Source of the DNA: Candidatus Venteria ishoeyi
Lineage (GTDB): Bacteria > Pseudomonadota > Gammaproteobacteria > Beggiatoales > Beggiatoaceae
Direction of reading: 5' to 3'
NCBI RefSeq assembly: GCF_030378065.1
Contig: NZ_JAUCGJ010000029.1
Span: 2,646-59,689, forward strand
Length of the DNA: 57,044 bases
The position numbers were made by a program, and so were the translations under genes. A model generated the notes under the pieces. The model did no database searches, was not told the DNA's origin, and worked only from the letters and a program-made list of their open reading frames with translations. Below, piece after piece: positions 54,629 to 57,044 of this stretch; position 1 is the first letter of the stretch; the number at the start of each line of letters is the position of its first letter.

Positions 54629-55750
54629 GTTGAAGCGCGACTGTTTCAAAATTTCATTATCGGTGTCATCTTGTTTTCCACCCTGATACTGGGGCTGGAA
54701 ACTTATCCAGACATACCTGAAAACTACAGCTTCTTGCTGCAAAATCTGGAGTATCTGATTTTGGGTATTTTTGTGATTGAACAGGTGCTACGCATCGGCG
54801 CGCACGGGGCGCGTCCCTGGTTGTATTTTAAAAGCCCGTGGAACGGGTTTGATTTTATGATTGTTGTGGTGTGTTTCCTGCCTAATGCGCAGTTTGTCGC
54901 GGTGCTGCGGTTAATGCGTATTTTACGCATATTACGTTTGCTGGCGATTTTGCATGAAGCGGAATTAGAACATCACCATCATCAGGAACTCACGCAGGCT
55001 TACCAGAAACTTGAACAAAATCATGCCGAACTCAACACGCTGAATCAACAACTGGTACAGCTTAATCAGGATAAAAATGAATTTCTCGGTATTGCCGCGC
55101 ACGACTTAAAAAATCCACTTTCCGCCATCAAAGGTTTGGCTGAAGAAATTGAAGAAGCTTATGATGATATGAGCCGTGAGGAGGTGGTGGAATATGCGGG
55201 GAAAATTACCGAAGCCTCACAGAAAATGTTTGGCCTGATTACCAATTTGCTGGATGTCAACGCCATTGAATCTGGCAACATGCAGCTTAATCTGGAAACA
55301 GCCGATATACTGCCGGTGGTGCAGGAACGGGCTGAACATTACGCGCAGCGCGCCAAAGCCAAGGGCATCAAGGTACAATTTTCCGCCGATGAAGCGCATT
55401 ATTCCACGTTAATTGATGTCAACAGCACCCATCAGGTGCTGGATAATCTGGTATCTAATGCGGTTAAATATTCGCCGCATAATAAACAGATCGAAGTCAA
55501 ACTCTGCCACCACCAGGAAAAAGTCCGCTGTGAAATACACGATCAGGGGCCGGGTTTAAGCCTGGAAGATCAGCAGAAATTATTTGGCAAGTTCAGCCGC
55601 CTCAGCGCCAAACCCACTGGCGGTGAACACTCTACGGGGCTGGGTTTGTTTATTGTTAAAAAACTGGTGGAGACTATGCACGGACAAGTCTGGTGCGAGA
55701 GTGAATCAGGCAAAGGCGCAAATTTTATTATTGAGTTTCCAAAAGCTTAA
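54605..55750 (+). CDS. Histidine kinase with S1-S4 voltage-sensor membrane domain
   Basis: 381 residues from ATG 54605 (GGGGTG upstream). The membrane part has four helices with the marks of ion-channel voltage sensors: S1 (LFQNFIIGVILFSTLILGLE), S2 with FVIEQVLRI, S3 with the N-x-x-D signature SPWNGFDFMIVVV, and S4 as AVLRLMRILRILRLLAIL with Arg at every third position. S5, pore and S6 are absent. A coiled coil (about 118-155) leads to HisKA (H in GIAAHDLKNPLSAIKG) and HATPase_c (NLVSNAVKYSP, DQGPGL, STGLGLFIVKK). It is plausibly a kinase governed by membrane potential, analogous to pore-less voltage-sensing phosphatases. This is inference from the architecture. No response regulator is adjacent. 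Confidence 0.9.
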   Translation: MKKQLQAIVEARLFQNFIIGVILFSTLILGLETYPDIPENYSFLLQNLEYLILGIFVIEQVLRIGAHGARPWLYFKSPWNGFDFMIVVVCFLPNAQFVAVLRLMRILRILRLLAILHEAELEHHHHQELTQAYQKLEQNHAELNTLNQQLVQLNQDKNEFLGIAAHDLKNPLSAIKGLAEEIEEAYDDMSREEVVEYAGKITEASQKMFGLITNLLDVNAIESGNMQLNLETADILPVVQERAEHYAQRAKAKGIKVQFSADEAHYSTLIDVNSTHQVLDNLVSNAVKYSPHNKQIEVKLCHHQEKVRCEIHDQGPGLSLEDQQKLFGKFSRLSAKPTGGEHSTGLGLFIVKKLVETMHGQVWCESESGKGANFIIEFPKA

Positions 55751-55754
55751 AAGC

Positions 55755-56699
55755 TTAATGACTGGAAAAGCCGCCATAAATATCAAATTTCCAGGTACTG
55801 ATAATATGTAATATGCCATTTGCGCCAATTTCTTTTTTAATGGCGCGGGTCAGGGGTTGGTAGGGAGAGGCCATGCGCGCAATTTCTACTGCTGCATCAT
55901 CTAACACGGTTGATTTGGAACCTTCAAGAATTTCAATTTTATGAATCGTGCCATTGGGATTAATTGCCAAATCTATCATGATGGAGCCGCTGATGCGGTT
56001 TTTTAAGGCCATTTCAGGGAAGTGCTGTTCACCGAGTTCTTCAATCTTGAGTCGCCAGACATGCATGTAACGCGCATAATGCGAGGCTTTAGCGCGTGCT
56101 GCGGTAATGTATTTATGGGGTGGGCGATTTTTGTGTTTACGATACTCGCTGTCTAAATCTGCCTGGATGCTGGCGATTTCTTTTTGAAATTTGATAATGA
56201 GTTCAGTTTGATTAATGCCGGTGGTGGGCGGGGTGGTTTGCAAATCCTGCCCCGGCGTTTCCTGCGGTTGTTTGACATCTTCTTTTGGTGTTACCAGGGC
56301 AATTTTATCTTCTGCCTGCTCTGCGGTGAGTTGCTCTAATACAGGGGGTGCTGATTGTGCCGCCAGTTGTGGTTGGCTTGCGGCGCTGGTCATTTCCGGG
56401 GTTGGTGCGGGAAATTCTGCGCGGGTTGGCGTGGTGGCACGTTCTTCCTGTTGTTCGTTGCCGCCGCCATCGAGATTGGCTTGTGCCAGATATTTGGCAT
56501 CTTCCGGTGCCTTTTTACTCTGGCTTTGCACCAGAATAATATCCATGCGGGTATTCATGCGCTGATTGTTTTGCTCCAGGTTAAAACCGATGCCAAACAA
56601 TAAAAACAAGTGTATCAGCAACGCAAAAAACAAGGCCACCACAAGGTGCTCAGTGGCATTGTCAACGCTGGGAAGAATTGTGATTGCAGATGCACCCAT
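55755..56699 (-). CDS. TonB-family energy transducer
   Basis: About 314 residues from ATG 56699 (AAGAG upstream); an in-frame TTG at 56720 is less likely. One N-terminal membrane helix (HLVVALFFALLIHLFLLFGI) precedes a Pro/Gln/Glu-rich periplasmic spacer and the C-terminal TonB domain (SGSIMIDLAINPNGTIHKIE, then DDAAVEIARMASPYQPL). It couples the proton gradient to outer-membrane receptors. ExbB/ExbD genes are not in the window. It converges on the voltage-sensor kinase gene with a 4-bp gap. Confidence 0.88.
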   Translation of the reverse strand: MGASAITILPSVDNATEHLVVALFFALLIHLFLLFGIGFNLEQNNQRMNTRMDIILVQSQSKKAPEDAKYLAQANLDGGGNEQQEERATTPTRAEFPAPTPEMTSAASQPQLAAQSAPPVLEQLTAEQAEDKIALVTPKEDVKQPQETPGQDLQTTPPTTGINQTELIIKFQKEIASIQADLDSEYRKHKNRPPHKYITAARAKASHYARYMHVWRLKIEELGEQHFPEMALKNRISGSIMIDLAINPNGTIHKIEILEGSKSTVLDDAAVEIARMASPYQPLTRAIKKEIGANGILHIISTWKFDIYGGFSSH

Positions 56700-57044
56700 A
56701 AATACAGCTCTTAAAACCAATAAACAAATCTGAGCATGGACGAAATTATTTAAAAGAAGCTTACGCCGAACTCATTAGATTAAACCGGCTATCTTACAAT
56801 ACTCTAAACGCAAACGCACATCCTCATGTTTTTAATCTGAATACAATATCAGATTTTTTAAGAAAAAATCGTGAATCCTTATAAAGACTATTTGCAATAG
56901 AATTTTACAGAAAAATTAATAAGGAGTGAGGATAAAATAAATACAGAAACTGGGCGCAGGATTTTTATTCATTTTCAAGGCGTGAAAACAGGCGCATAGC
57001 AAGCTATGTAACTGTTTTCGGAACGCAGAAAATGGAGAAAAAGA
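56700..57044. other. 345-bp gap at the right end
   Basis: AT-rich promoter region of tonB, a piece of the 65-bp dispersed repeat (56753-56775), then a MITE-like element cut by the window end. No gene is visible. Confidence 0.6.
56920..57044 (+). mobile_element. MITE-like element, copy C, truncated by the window end
   Basis: The first 125 bp of the 164-bp element, essentially the same as the copy at 27459, from TAAGGAGTGAGGATAAAAT to the GAGAAAAAGA near its right third. The remainder lies outside the window. Confidence 0.88.

Overview
This window reads as chromosomal DNA of a gammaproteobacterium. The evidence is its set of housekeeping genes: rimP-nusA-infB, the PhoH-like ybeZ/ybeY/ybeX block, ispB, a class 1 speD, yrfG, apaH, sixA, lgt, waaF and tonB. 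The accessory content is the kind common in large sulfur-oxidising Thiotrichales/Beggiatoaceae-type genomes: two-partner-secretion haemagglutinin, DUF928, DUF29, a legumain-like protease fused to propellers, hybrid histidine kinases, VapBC modules and many interspersed repeats. That lineage placement is inference; no rRNA gene is present. The only RNA gene seen is tRNA-Pro(CGG).

Layout. 1-3236: 3' part of a giant Ig-repeat surface protein. 3325-9265: a nucleotidyltransferase, a small exported coiled-coil protein and two translationally coupled hybrid histidine kinases. 9290-15440 (minus strand): a three-gene export locus of a DUF928 protein, a Cys-rich/16-residue-repeat protein and a TPS-type haemagglutinin. 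16014-19664: Memo and AMMECR1 homologues, waaF, DUF29, TauE-like permease. 19780-27461: murB, a leader with two terminator hairpins, rimP-nusA-infB, then nhaA where rbfA would usually follow. 27696-31727: apaH, sixA, lgt, yrfG, ppk2. 31978-37809: exported agmatine deiminase-like protein, ybeZ-ybeY-ybeX, an orphan MotB/OmpA-like protein, ispB. 37867-42140: tRNA-Pro, speD, gspE, a lone polysaccharide ABC permease, a ThiE-like protein. 42268-45758 (minus): hypA/hypC, a GMC oxidoreductase with its Tat-exported small subunit, a periplasmic thioredoxin. 45825-48686 (minus): zinc-ribbon protein, VapBC-like pair, frameshifted AAA ATPase. 48871-55750 (plus): a secreted 14-blade propeller/legumain-like protease, a second VapBC-like pair, an exported TPR protein that looks like a CHAT protein without its protease, and a histidine kinase whose membrane part is a complete S1-S4 voltage-sensor domain with no pore. 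55755-56699 (minus): TonB.

The most interesting region is 48.8-55.8 kb. It holds an extracytoplasmic sensor propeller joined to a caspase-fold protease, a TPR scaffold of the CHAT type and a kinase built on a voltage sensor. A 31-bp direct repeat shows that the TA/TPR block was probably inserted between the protease gene and the kinase gene, so those two may once have been direct neighbours.

A second theme is small mobile repeats. A 164-bp MITE-like element with inverted ends is present in two full copies, one copy cut by the window end and one fragment. It inserts exactly at stop codons and, in one case, next to the ribosome binding site of the following gene. A separate 65-bp dispersed repeat and REP-like palindromes occupy other intergenic gaps.
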